DNA of 64,000 bases, from contig JAFGCX010000016.1 in NCBI GenBank assembly GCA_016932415.1, forward strand, positions 36,404 to 100,403. The letters are read 5' to 3'. The notes under the pieces were generated by a model. It had not been told where the DNA came from, searched no databases, and worked only from the letters and a program-made list of their open reading frames with translations. The DNA is from Candidatus Krumholzibacteriota bacterium (GTDB taxonomy: Bacteria > Krumholzibacteriota > Krumholzibacteriia > Krumholzibacteriales > Krumholzibacteriaceae). Shown here in pieces: positions 26,948 to 36,439 of this stretch (position 1 is its first letter; each line of letters starts with the position of its first letter). The position numbers and the translations under genes are program-made.

Positions 26948-28513
26948 TCAGGGTCTTCTTTTTATTTTGTAAAGTATTGTAATAATTCCAGATATGATTC
27001 TCATTATGGCTGAATCGCCATTTGCCGAAACCGATTTCAGCGATTTATCAAGGTCTTCTCTCCGAATAAGTCCTGTCAGGCTGGCTAGGAGGGTATATAT
27101 GACCGATCCCGGTATCAGCACGATCAGGACCCTGAAGTAACTTGCTGTACCGGTGAAAATCGATCCGATCAGAGGGAATACAAGCGCTATGACAAGGGGA
27201 TGGATGATGTCACTTATACGCATTCTGATTCCGGCGACCGTGGCCATCATGCTCTGTAATATTATGCCCAGAACCAGGAAACTGGAAATAGTCGCTATAG
27301 CGGCACCCTCTATGCCGTACCGTGGAATGAGTAAAAGGTTCATCACGATATTAAGGAGCGCCGCGATGATATATGCTGAAGCTGCTCTTCCGCCGCTTCC
27401 ATAAGCGACGAGGGAAGCCCACGCCGTGCGGCAGAGTATGTCGATGAAACCTATGAATACGAGGATTCTCAGGACCGGGGCTGATGGGGCGTATCCCGGA
27501 AGGACGATTCTGTAGATGTCGGCAGCCAGCGTGTAGATGATCGCCGTCATCGGTACCAGAGCCATCAATCCCAATCTGTTCGTATTCCATACCTGTTTTC
27601 GAAAGAGGGATCTGTCACCTTCCGTCAGAGCCGCAGTGAGGGAGGGAATCAGTGCTGTCCCTGCCGTCGCGGAGATGACGCTTAGCGACGTGATGATGAG
27701 GGCTGCCATGGCGTAAAAGGCCAGTTCTTCGGAAGGAAGGTAGAATTTTACCATGATCCGGTCGGTAGAGTTGATGATATTCCAGCCGAGGCTGGCGAAG
27801 AAAAAGAGGAATCCGAATCCGAAGACCTCTTTCATTCCGCGCAGAATGTCGCCTGTCCTGCCGGCGAATTCGATGAGGACTCTTCTGTGGAAGATCACGG
27901 CGAACAAAATCGTTCCGATGATCTCAGCGGTGAGAAAGGCCCCGAGAATAAGAGTGACATTCTTCTTCCACAGGACGACAAGGATGGGGATAAGGATATT
28001 GAGGATGCCGTATATTATCGATATGCCGGCCCTGAGCCTGCCTCTCTGCGCGGCCAGATAAACGACGGCGTAAAAAGCGTTCATGGCAAAAAAGGGGATT
28101 ATCAGCGAGTAGATCCTGACAGGTCCTAGGGCTTCCGGCTGGTGGGCCACATCGACAGCGAGCCATCTGGAGAAGATCAGCATCATCGCGCTCCAGAGAA
28201 TACTCAGCGCGAGGGTCAATAAAGCGCTCGATCGATAGATCATTCGGGCAAGATCGCTCCTTCCCTGTTGCCTGTATCCGGGGATCAATCTGACGATCGC
28301 TGTGTTGAATCCGATATTGGAAAGCATGGTGAGGATCTGGACGTAGGGAACGGGTATAATAAGTATCCCGTACAGCGCGGGACCGAGGAGCCTTCCGAGA
28401 AGGATGCCGCGGACCGGTTTTAGAAGGTTCATCCCGATCTTCGCCGATGAGACGATCAACGTTTCGGAGATCACTTTTGAAGTCGAAAGATTTACGGGGC
28501 CTTTGCTGTCCAT
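26948..28513 (-). CDS. oligosaccharide flippase, Wzx/MVF-like
   Basis: The 521-residue protein has about 12-14 hydrophobic spans and the N-terminal pattern of polysaccharide exporters (GILLGRLLGPALYGIL). It would flip lipid-linked sugar units across the inner membrane. It starts 12 bases after the stop of gatD without a clear ribosome site, which suggests coupling to gatD translation even though the functions are unrelated. No polymerase or further glycosyltransferase is adjacent. Confidence 0.85.
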   Translation of the reverse strand: MDSKGPVNLSTSKVISETLIVSSAKIGMNLLKPVRGILLGRLLGPALYGILIIPVPYVQILTMLSNIGFNTAIVRLIPGYRQQGRSDLARMIYRSSALLTLALSILWSAMMLIFSRWLAVDVAHQPEALGPVRIYSLIIPFFAMNAFYAVVYLAAQRGRLRAGISIIYGILNILIPILVVLWKKNVTLILGAFLTAEIIGTILFAVIFHRRVLIEFAGRTGDILRGMKEVFGFGFLFFFASLGWNIINSTDRIMVKFYLPSEELAFYAMAALIITSLSVISATAGTALIPSLTAALTEGDRSLFRKQVWNTNRLGLMALVPMTAIIYTLAADIYRIVLPGYAPSAPVLRILVFIGFIDILCRTAWASLVAYGSGGRAASAYIIAALLNIVMNLLLIPRYGIEGAAIATISSFLVLGIILQSMMATVAGIRMRISDIIHPLVIALVFPLIGSIFTGTASYFRVLIVLIPGSVIYTLLASLTGLIRREDLDKSLKSVSANGDSAIMRIISGIITILYKIKRRP

Positions 28514-28525
28514 CAGTTGACCATA

Positions 28526-29923
28526 CTATTTCTTGTACTGGCTGATGAATTCCTCGACTTCAGGGATACCCCCCTGATAAATAAGGTATCCGTTGTGGGG
28601 TTCTCTCTCAGTTATCTCACCGGCGACAGGCGTGAGCATGATCTTTTTGACCTCTTCACGATCATGGCTCTGACCGAGAGCCCAGCCAAGTTTCACGTAG
28701 GCGACTTCGGGAAGCATATTGGAGGCGGGGATGACGCCGAGGTCCATGATATCGCGTCCGGTGTCGTAGACGTACATCTGAACATAACCCCATAGTGTCT
28801 GAACCGTCATGTAGATATGGATTCCCCTGTCGGCTGCTTTTTTAAGAGCGGGGTAGAGAGGTTTGTTCACGTGACCGAGGCCGGTCCCCGCTATGATGAT
28901 CCCCTTGTAGTCGTTGTCTATCAACGCTTCGAGCACATCGGGTTTCATATTCGGATAGTAGTAGAGGATCGAGACTCTCTCGTCAAATGCCGTATTGATC
29001 TTTACGTTTCTGTCGTCGCGGCGGCGCTTGTAGTCGTCCCTGAGCGGTACAAACCGGTCTTTTTCCACTATCGCGAGGGGGATGTCGCCTATCGTGCGGA
29101 ATGTGGAACGGTATGAGGAATGCATCTTCCTCACGCGGGTCCCACGGTGCAGAAGCCCGTATTGATCGCTTGTCGGTCCGAACATGCAGACCATCACCTC
29201 TGCGAAGTCGCTGTGAGCGGCCGTTCGTGTGGCGTTAATCAGGTTTATCGCGGCATCGCTCGACGGACGATCGCTTGAGCGCTGGGAGCCGACCATTACT
29301 ATCGGTACCGGGGAATCCTGGACCATAAATGAGAGGATCGCCGCCGTATGATGCATGGTATCCGTCCCATGCCCGATCACGACTCCACTCGTTCCCTTGG
29401 CGATCTCTTTTCCGATAGCTTCGGCAGTTCCCTTCCATTGCTCAGGACCCATGTTCTCGCTGAACACCCCGTAGAGTTTTTCAGTCTCGAGGTTGCATAT
29501 ATCGGCCAGTTCCGGGACCGATCCGTACAGCTCTCCGGGAGAGAAAGCGGGGATGACAGCTCCTGTCCTGTAGTCGAGCCTCGATGCTATCGTGCCTCCC
29601 GTTCCAAGGAGCTTTACGCTGGGTTTCTCGGGATCATAGGGGAATTCCTTCTCGGGGATCTTGTAATGAGCTTCCTTGCGGCCATGCTCGGTGATCGACC
29701 TGATAGTCTCTACGGCGAGGCCGACATTATAACCGGTGTTCATTTTAAGGACGATATGATTTTCATCGGCAGTCTCAGACCTGGGGAGAATAATACCCTT
29801 GAAATCGCCCCTGGTAGATTCGATCTCGACATCGCTCCATACGCCCGCGCCTTGTTCCTTGAGGCATTCGAGGGCTATGCCCCTGTACCCCTTGTATTTA
29901 TCCGAACTCAAGTAGAGGATCAC
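28526..29923 (-). CDS. gatD: glutamyl-tRNA(Gln) amidotransferase subunit D (archaeal type)
   Basis: GatD is the asparaginase-like subunit that frees ammonia from glutamine for GatE. The 465 residues hold a small beta-barrel N-terminal domain (about 30-60), then the asparaginase domain. The nucleophile threonine lies in LGTGGTIAS (T111) and the second catalytic group in GHGTDTMHHTA, the latter a GatD hallmark. The start is a GTG. GatD is known mainly from archaea, so its presence with GatE in this genome is notable. A stand-alone L-asparaginase would lack the N-terminal domain. Confidence 0.88.
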   Translation of the reverse strand: MILYLSSDKYKGYRGIALECLKEQGAGVWSDVEIESTRGDFKGIILPRSETADENHIVLKMNTGYNVGLAVETIRSITEHGRKEAHYKIPEKEFPYDPEKPSVKLLGTGGTIASRLDYRTGAVIPAFSPGELYGSVPELADICNLETEKLYGVFSENMGPEQWKGTAEAIGKEIAKGTSGVVIGHGTDTMHHTAAILSFMVQDSPVPIVMVGSQRSSDRPSSDAAINLINATRTAAHSDFAEVMVCMFGPTSDQYGLLHRGTRVRKMHSSYRSTFRTIGDIPLAIVEKDRFVPLRDDYKRRRDDRNVKINTAFDERVSILYYYPNMKPDVLEALIDNDYKGIIIAGTGLGHVNKPLYPALKKAADRGIHIYMTVQTLWGYVQMYVYDTGRDIMDLGVIPASNMLPEVAYVKLGWALGQSHDREEVKKIMLTPVAGEITEREPHNGYLIYQGGIPEVEEFISQYKK

Positions 29924-30131
29924 CTCGCTAGGGGATTGTAGTCCTTAAAAACCTGCGCCGCAGATCACAGAACAGGATCTCTGATCCAGGGCCGCTGCTT
30001 TACGGGGACTAATATAAGTGAAATAAATCGTTATAGGAAGGAAAAATAAATAAAGGTTACGGCTCTTTTTCCCGAAGAAAAGGGAGCAGCAGACAGTGGT
30101 AATGAAGCGTTAAAACTAACTGGAGGATGTT

Positions 30132-31634
30132 TTGAGTAGATTCAACACGAGATATATTTTGATGCTATTTCTCTATCTTATTGTTCTATCAGTATTTTCC
30201 AGTGTCTTTATGACAGCCGGAGTGGTAGCTTCGACGCTCAACGTCGCGATATCGGGCAGCCCGACATCGCGCGACCCGCGGAATATAACCGAATCCGTAT
30301 CTGTATCGATCCTCATGGACAATGTCTATGAAGCCCTCGTGAGCAGCGGAAGAGGAAATCATCTCACGCTGGAACCGGCCCTGGCCACCGACTGGCAGGT
30401 GAACAACGGGGGAAAAGAATGGGAATTCACGCTGCGCAAGGGAGTAAAATTCCACGATGGCTCGCTGATGGACGCCGAGGACGTAGTAGCTTCTTTCAGA
30501 GAAGTGCCTCAGTTCAAAGGAGTGATAGAGAAAACGGGTCCGTACAAAGTAAGGATCATCTTCACGGAAAAAAGAGCCGGTTTTCTCAAGACTATCGCTC
30601 AGATAACATATACGATCACGAAAAGGCAGGAGAATGGGATTCTGTTGGGTACCGGGCCGTTCAGGATAGAATCATGGGATCCCGAATCGATGATCAGATT
30701 GAAAAAGTTCGACCAGTACTGGGGATCGGTGCCTGATCTCGAAGAGGTCGTATACCACTGTTCGACCCCGGCCTGGAAGGCTCTTGATATGATGGCGGAG
30801 GACGAGATAGATGTAATAGATATTATTCCGCCATCGCTCGCCGATTCGCTCAGGGGAGTCGATGATATCGAACTTTCCGTTCTCGAAGGTGTCAATATAA
30901 GCTTTGTTCACATGAATCTTAATAATCCCCCACTTGATAACGTAGAATTCAGGCGCGCTCTTAACATGCTTATACACACCGACAAGATTATCAGGGATGT
31001 CCATTTCAATGAGGCCAGCGCCTGCAGGGGGGTGCTTCCTCCCGTTATCGGAGGGAAAAGCGAGGGGCCTCCGAGGATCGCGTATGACAGCAGGATCGCG
31101 AAAGAAATAATAGAGAAATTCCTTGACGACGACAGCAGGACGTTCAAGATGGTAGGGCTGCCTTTCGCCAGACCGTACTGCCCGACGCCGAGCGCGCAGG
31201 CGAGGTTGATCGCCGGCTACTTGAAGGGAGCAGGTCTGAAGATCAGTTATGTTCCTACTTCATCGATGGAGGAATACCAGCGATATATGGGTAGCGAAGA
31301 TTACGATTTCATCATATCGGGGTGGAATATCGATACGAGAAATCCCGATGATTTCTATTCGATGCTTTTCGGGCTCGGCGACACGAGATCGCCGTTCCAC
31401 GTGCACTGGGTCGACGAGGAGTTCGAATCGAACATACTTCAGGCCCGAACGACAATATCCCTTAAAAAGCAATGGGAATTCTACAACGCGGCAGACGACC
31501 TCTTTTTCACCAACTATCCCTGGATTATGATAGCGCATACGAATCAGCTTGGAGCGTTTCGAAAAGAGATCAAGGGATTGACCTTCAGTGCCACGGGGGA
31601 ACTGCATCTTAACAACGTCAGCAAAACGGAATGA
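30132..31634 (+). CDS. ABC transporter solute-binding protein, family 5 (peptide/nickel type)
   Basis: This is an exported solute-binding protein of 500 residues. A long hydrophobic signal segment (about 8-35) precedes the family body, which includes LEPALATDW, EWEFTLRKGVKFHDG and VEFRRALNMLIHTDKI. The start is a TTG with GGAGG five bases upstream; an ATG in between is out of frame and stops at once. No permease or ATPase gene is adjacent. It lies alone on the plus strand between gatD and gatE, so it must work with a transporter encoded elsewhere. Confidence 0.88.
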   Translation: MSRFNTRYILMLFLYLIVLSVFSSVFMTAGVVASTLNVAISGSPTSRDPRNITESVSVSILMDNVYEALVSSGRGNHLTLEPALATDWQVNNGGKEWEFTLRKGVKFHDGSLMDAEDVVASFREVPQFKGVIEKTGPYKVRIIFTEKRAGFLKTIAQITYTITKRQENGILLGTGPFRIESWDPESMIRLKKFDQYWGSVPDLEEVVYHCSTPAWKALDMMAEDEIDVIDIIPPSLADSLRGVDDIELSVLEGVNISFVHMNLNNPPLDNVEFRRALNMLIHTDKIIRDVHFNEASACRGVLPPVIGGKSEGPPRIAYDSRIAKEIIEKFLDDDSRTFKMVGLPFARPYCPTPSAQARLIAGYLKGAGLKISYVPTSSMEEYQRYMGSEDYDFIISGWNIDTRNPDDFYSMLFGLGDTRSPFHVHWVDEEFESNILQARTTISLKKQWEFYNAADDLFFTNYPWIMIAHTNQLGAFRKEIKGLTFSATGELHLNNVSKTE

Positions 31635-31681
31635 TCATTCTCTTCCGGTTCGATAACGGATAATCTCCGCGGGGAGTGACG

Positions 31682-33574
31682 TTATTTGATGAACCTGTCT
31701 GTAATCTCGAAGAATCTTTTCCCTGATGCCTGTCCCGGGAACTCTTCCTTGAGCCTTCCGATCAGATGATTGACAAGCTTCGTCCTGTCTATTTCGGGTA
31801 TTTTAAACGAACGCAGAAAATCTCCGGCTTTTTGCGCCAGGACCTTGTCGCTCATCTGTATGAATCCGGATACAGCTTCTTCAGGGGGCAGTTTTTCGCT
31901 TCCGCAGGTCTTTTCAAGAACGATCGGCAACGCTTCCGGGCGAAGTCCCTTTTTTCCGGCGAGAGATATCGTCATCTTAAGAAGCCCATCAGTCAGGTTG
32001 TCTATTCTCTTTTTTCTATTCAGCCGGTTGATGCCGTCGAGCAGGAATGAAGCGAGGTCCTGCGCGCTGAATTCCGATCCTTTCTGAATATTGTCGAATA
32101 TATCCCTGAACGGAGAAATACTCATCCTTTCTGCTGTTTCTTTTGTCAAACCCGACTTGATATATTTTTCCCTGCGCTCCCATGGGAGCTGAGGGAGGAT
32201 CGATTTGATCCTTTCGATCCGGTCTTCCGTTATGGCGATCGGAGGAAGATCAGTGTCGGGATACATCCGGTTGGGGCCCGGCAGGACCCTTTCAAACCCG
32301 GAGATCCCATTGGGCAATGCCTGCCTTGTCTCATCGAGCACGCCGTCGAGAGCCTGCTGGGCTCTTATAATGATCTCCCTGACTGCCGTATCGAGATCAT
32401 CCTCAGATCCCCACACGACTATAACAACATCCTTTTCACCTGCCGCCGCGTTGTTTTTGATCTTTATCCACTCCGAACTCGAGAAGGTTTCGGCCTCGGT
32501 GTCTGAATGCGCGATATTGGGAAGGATATCGAGGCAGGCGATGACACGGACCCTGTCGGAGATCTCCTTCGAGAAGGTAGTTTCCGGCTGCGTTCTGGTC
32601 GACAGTATCCCCCGGTACCCCCTTAGAGTCACAGCCCGTATTCCCATTCCTTTTTTGACAGCCTCGGCGACGGGATAATATTTCGTACTTTTGAGGATCT
32701 TTGTGACGTCAGTGGAACTTGCTTTGAAGGTCGAGTGTGTTATTCCCCTGGCGGCGAGCTCATCCATAATCTCTATCAGCGCGACTTGCCGGAAAGCCTC
32801 GTTATGTACAAGTAGCGGGATATCCTTGATCCTCGGGACTCCCTTGATCTCGACTCTCTGTCCGCGGTCTACGGAGACATTGACATCCTGCCGCGCGGCG
32901 CCGATCCCAGTCCTCACCTTGCCCGTCGAACGCGCAAGATATCTCAGTATCGTGGCGACGTCCGCGACTTCACGAGGGGTCCTCATCTCCGGATAAGTCA
33001 CCGTCTCGATCAGGGGGATCCCGAGCCTGTCAGTCCGGTATGTGCGCATATGGCCGATATCGCTGACTTCCCTGCAGGCGTCCTCCTCGAGCCCGAGCTG
33101 GATGATCCCTATCCGCCTGTCTCCGTATGGTATCGATCCGTCTATCCCGAGAATGGTAGTCCGTTGAAAACCTGTCGGTATTGACCCGTCAAGGTACTGT
33201 TTGCGGGCTATATGGATCTCGCCCACCAGCTTGCAGCCGAGAAGCATCGTGACTTCGATCGCGATATCGAGAGCCATCCTGTTGAGTTCGAAGGGAGGAG
33301 TGTCATCCATCTCGTACGTGCATACCGTCTCTTTGTTTATCTGGTAGATGATGTTTTTTTTGGTTTTGAACTCCATCAGGGCGGTGCCGTCATATTCACC
33401 CAGTTCGGAAAGGGTGGGGCGCATATGGCGCAGTATTTCGGCGTCGAATTTTTCACTGTACGGCTTGATCGGACAGCGGCAGAAAAGCTTTTTCTCCGTG
33501 TCGAGTTGCTGATGGATCTCGAGTCCGCTTTTCAGGCCGATAGCCTGATAATCTTCCAGAGAGAGATCTTCCAT
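31682..33574 (-). CDS. gatE: glutamyl-tRNA(Gln) amidotransferase subunit E (archaeal type)
   Basis: GatE binds Glu-tRNA(Gln), phosphorylates the glutamate and amidates it with ammonia from GatD. The N-terminal GatB-like motif GLKSGLEIHQQLDTEKKLFC is present. A GAD domain, the insertion that distinguishes GatE from GatB, follows in the middle (about 280-410, including GISGFERVLPGPNRMYPDTDLP). The C-terminus holds the helical tRNA-binding tail. Of the possible starts, the ATG at 33574 (AGGA just upstream) fits the family better than the TTG at 33622, which overlaps glnA. Confidence 0.9.
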   Translation of the reverse strand: MEDLSLEDYQAIGLKSGLEIHQQLDTEKKLFCRCPIKPYSEKFDAEILRHMRPTLSELGEYDGTALMEFKTKKNIIYQINKETVCTYEMDDTPPFELNRMALDIAIEVTMLLGCKLVGEIHIARKQYLDGSIPTGFQRTTILGIDGSIPYGDRRIGIIQLGLEEDACREVSDIGHMRTYRTDRLGIPLIETVTYPEMRTPREVADVATILRYLARSTGKVRTGIGAARQDVNVSVDRGQRVEIKGVPRIKDIPLLVHNEAFRQVALIEIMDELAARGITHSTFKASSTDVTKILKSTKYYPVAEAVKKGMGIRAVTLRGYRGILSTRTQPETTFSKEISDRVRVIACLDILPNIAHSDTEAETFSSSEWIKIKNNAAAGEKDVVIVVWGSEDDLDTAVREIIIRAQQALDGVLDETRQALPNGISGFERVLPGPNRMYPDTDLPPIAITEDRIERIKSILPQLPWERREKYIKSGLTKETAERMSISPFRDIFDNIQKGSEFSAQDLASFLLDGINRLNRKKRIDNLTDGLLKMTISLAGKKGLRPEALPIVLEKTCGSEKLPPEEAVSGFIQMSDKVLAQKAGDFLRSFKIPEIDRTKLVNHLIGRLKEEFPGQASGKRFFEITDRFIK

Positions 33575-33615
33575 TTTCCTGAGTTCACCCAATGCGATAC
33601 CTTCTTTGCTTCCTG

Positions 33616-35043
33616 TTAACAATCGAGATAAAGCTGGACCTCGAGGGGGTGCGTGCGGTTGCGCACCGGCATGACATCCTTCTCCATCTTCATCGCTATC
33701 CAGTCCTCGATCATCGTTTTATCGAACACTCCTCCCTCGAGAAGGAAATCGTGGTCCTTGGCGAGGGCGTCAAGAGCGCCGCTCAGATTTCCGGGCAGCG
33801 GTTTTATCTTTTTTCTTTCCTTCGCGGAGAGTTCGAAGACATTCATGTCGAACGGCCCGAACCCGAGCCTGCCCGGATCCATTTTCTTCCTGATACCGTC
33901 GAGTCCAGCCATAAGCTGCGCCGCCATTGCGAGGTAGATATTGCATGTGGCGTCGGGCGGCCTGAACTCGATCCTTTTCGACTCGGGAGTGCTGGCGTAC
34001 TTCGGGATCCTTATCGCCGCGCTGCGGTTTCCAAGGGAGAAGAAAGCGTTTACCGGCGCTTCGAATCCAGGCACGAGGCGTTTATAAGAGTTTGTGCTTG
34101 GATTGGTTATGGCCAGGAGAGCGGGAGCGTGATAGAGGAGTCCGGCGATATAATGAAGCGCTGTTTGGCTCAGACCGGCGTATCCGCTTTTGCTGTAGAA
34201 AAGCGGTTTTCCTTTTTTAAAAAGGTGCTGATGAAAATGGAGTCCATTGCCTGCTTCGTTAAAAAGTGGTTTCGGCATATAAGTAGCTATCTTTCCTTCA
34301 GAATGGGCAGTCATCCTCGAGAAGTATTTCACCATCATCCCTATGTCGCCCATCCTTTTCAGTGGAGCGAATTTCAGCTCGATCTCGACCTGGCCGTGTC
34401 CGCCGACTTCATGGTGATGATAATTCACCGGGATACCGGAATCTTCAAGCAGCGTGATTGTACGGTCTCTGATTCCCGCAACGGCATCCTCGGGTGGAAT
34501 CGCGTGATAGCCGCCTTTTGTCTTCAATCCGAATTTGCCGGCATCTTCACCCTCGCCAGGGATTATCTTATATCCAAAATTCATATGCGACATGCTTACA
34601 AGGACCTCGTCGAAGATATAATATTCAAATTCAGGTCCCCACATCGAAAGATCGGCGATACCTGTCTTCCTCATATATTCCGCCGACTTCTGGGCTATAT
34701 ATCTGGGATCCCTTGGAAAGGGATTCTTCGAATCGGCTTCTACGATGCTGCAGATGAATGAGACAGTAGGTATTTCACTGAAGGGATCCAGGAATCCGGT
34801 GGAGATATCGGGAACGAGAGAGAGGTCTCCGAGCTCGATCGTCTTCAACCCGGCGAAGTTCGATCCGTCGAATCCCAGTCCGTCGGCGAAAAGCTTTTCA
34901 TCCATGCTCCGCGCGGGGACGGTGAGGTGATGCCACTTACCGAGAAAATCGGTGAATTTAAGGTCGATAAGCCGGATATCCTGTTTTTTGATTTCCGCCT
35001 TGAGCTTTGTTATTGAGGAAAAGATTGTTCGACCTCCTGTCAA
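33616..35043 (-). CDS. glnA: glutamine synthetase, type I
   Basis: The enzyme joins ammonia to glutamate using ATP. Conserved pieces include the N-terminal FTDFLGKWHH, the substrate latch region GFDGSNFAG, the glutamate/metal site WGPEFEYYIFD, the ammonia-site NEAGNGLHFHQHL and the C-terminal RIPKY. At the site adenylylated in many bacterial enzymes (NLYDLPP) this protein reads NVFELSA, with Phe in place of Tyr, so adenylylation cannot occur there. The start is uncertain: TTG at 35043 follows AAGAGG, while an ideal AGGAGG lies seven bases before an ATC at 35025. gatE follows directly on the same strand. Confidence 0.92.
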   Translation of the reverse strand: MTGGRTIFSSITKLKAEIKKQDIRLIDLKFTDFLGKWHHLTVPARSMDEKLFADGLGFDGSNFAGLKTIELGDLSLVPDISTGFLDPFSEIPTVSFICSIVEADSKNPFPRDPRYIAQKSAEYMRKTGIADLSMWGPEFEYYIFDEVLVSMSHMNFGYKIIPGEGEDAGKFGLKTKGGYHAIPPEDAVAGIRDRTITLLEDSGIPVNYHHHEVGGHGQVEIELKFAPLKRMGDIGMMVKYFSRMTAHSEGKIATYMPKPLFNEAGNGLHFHQHLFKKGKPLFYSKSGYAGLSQTALHYIAGLLYHAPALLAITNPSTNSYKRLVPGFEAPVNAFFSLGNRSAAIRIPKYASTPESKRIEFRPPDATCNIYLAMAAQLMAGLDGIRKKMDPGRLGFGPFDMNVFELSAKERKKIKPLPGNLSGALDALAKDHDFLLEGGVFDKTMIEDWIAMKMEKDVMPVRNRTHPLEVQLYLDC

Positions 35044-35205
35044 ATCGCCTCTTTTTTCAACCCTGATAATGATGGGGCTGAATCGATTACGGGGTTCCAA
35101 TATAATTGTATGGAACCCCTTCTTTCAAGGACTATATTCATCGGTGGCCATGGAATCGATATCAGTCCGTGGCAGTGACCTGGGTCTGTGTCCGGCAAAT
35201 AAAAG

Positions 35206-35235
35206 TTGCGCGCCCTTATCGATTACTGATATACT
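35206..35235 (+). promoter_or_regulatory. probable promoter of the two-component cluster
   Basis: TTGCGC (35206-35211) and TATACT (35230-35235) with an 18-base spacer; TG lies one base before the -10 box (extended -10). It points at the kinase gene starting at 35331. The remaining bases between glnA and this gene show nothing else I can name. Confidence 0.45.
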
Positions 35236-35330
35236 CCCGCCTGAAGATACTGTGTGCAGTGCCGGTCCTATTATTTTCCAACAGATGTCTGCTGTTCTGT
35301 TTTTCGCCACCCGGGCTGTGGAGGTTGCTT

Positions 35331-36434
35331 ATGCCAGACAGCGCGACAATATTCAGGGAAATGTTCGACAAGATGAACAGCGGTATCGCCATTTACGATG
35401 CTGTCGATGATGGGGCGGACTTCATCATTCGCGATATCAACGACTCCGGGTTGAGGATCACCAATACAAAGAAGAGCGATGTAATCGGAAGACCGGTGAG
35501 CGAGGCCTTCGTGGGTGTAAAGGCCCTGGGACTTTTTGATGTCTTCCGGCGCGTTTGGAGGACTGGCGAACCTGAACATCACCCTGTTGCCGCGTACAAT
35601 GATGATAATGTCTCGCTCTGGGTCGACAACTACGTATATAAGCTTCCTAACGGCCGTATCGTAGCTGTTTACGACGATCTTACAAAACAGAAGAACACCG
35701 AGCGACAGCTCAACCAGTCGATGCAGATGTCCCACGATCTTGTCCGGTTCATACCATCGGGCATGTTTATTTATCTTTTCAGGGAACCGGACGGGTTCTT
35801 TCTGCTGCAGGCTAATGCCGAGGCGGAGAAGATCGCCGGCATAGACCTGGCGGACTGGAAAGGCCGGGAACTCCGCGAGATATGGCCCGGCGCGAGATCC
35901 GCCGGAATCACCGGCTCCTGCCTCGAAGTCATCAGGACTGGAGAACCATATTCGACCGAAGACCTCCGATACACGGGAGAGGAACTGACCGGGGCATATC
36001 GTATAAAGTTCTTTCTGTTGCCGGAGAACCGTCTTGCAGCGGTCTACGAGGATGTGACCGACAAGAAGAAGGCGGAGATCGAGCTGAGGGAATTCAACAG
36101 GCTTCTTGAAAGGCGCGTGCTGGAGAGGACCGAGGATCTGGAGGCTTTCACATATTCCGTCTCGCACGATCTCAGGGCGCCTCTGCGGGCGATAAACGGA
36201 TTCGCGGAACTGCTCAGGCAGAAACATTTCGACCTGCTCGAAGAGAATGGAAGGCATTACCTGGAAAACATCATTACCGCCAGCGTCCAGATGGGAGAGC
36301 TGATAGATGAGCTTTTGAGATATTCCAGGCTTGGAAGGACTTCCCTGAACATGAGAGATATCGATCTCGGGGAGATAATCGCCGAGGCAGCGGGCAACCT
36401 TGACAGCCTTCTGAGTGAAAAAAAGCCGAACTGA
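35331..36434 (+). CDS. PAS-domain sensor histidine kinase, N-terminal part (frameshifted)
   Basis: This part holds two PAS-like domains (about 1-120 and 130-245) and the dimerisation helix with the phosphorylated histidine in SVSHDLRAPLRAINGF. The ATG at 35331 has GGAGG at good spacing; the open frame upstream of it is not coding. The frame ends at 36434, soon after a run of seven As (36418-36424), and the catalytic ATPase domain continues in the -1 frame. No membrane span is seen, so the intact kinase would be cytosolic. The H-box and the arrangement with an Rcp1-like regulator resemble phytochrome-type kinases, though no chromophore domain is present. Confidence 0.85.
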   Translation: MPDSATIFREMFDKMNSGIAIYDAVDDGADFIIRDINDSGLRITNTKKSDVIGRPVSEAFVGVKALGLFDVFRRVWRTGEPEHHPVAAYNDDNVSLWVDNYVYKLPNGRIVAVYDDLTKQKNTERQLNQSMQMSHDLVRFIPSGMFIYLFREPDGFFLLQANAEAEKIAGIDLADWKGRELREIWPGARSAGITGSCLEVIRTGEPYSTEDLRYTGEELTGAYRIKFFLLPENRLAAVYEDVTDKKKAEIELREFNRLLERRVLERTEDLEAFTYSVSHDLRAPLRAINGFAELLRQKHFDLLEENGRHYLENIITASVQMGELIDELLRYSRLGRTSLNMRDIDLGEIIAEAAGNLDSLLSEKKPN

Positions 36435-36439
36435 AAGTA

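Noticed and set aside
28526-29923. Reading this gene as a plain L-asparaginase
   Set aside because: The N-terminal beta-barrel domain, the HGTDTMHHTA motif and the presence of gatE in the same block favour GatD.
35106-35330. Upstream extension of the first sensor kinase frame
   Set aside because: The extension crosses a probable promoter and shows no PAS-like pattern; the ATG at 35331 has an ideal ribosome site.
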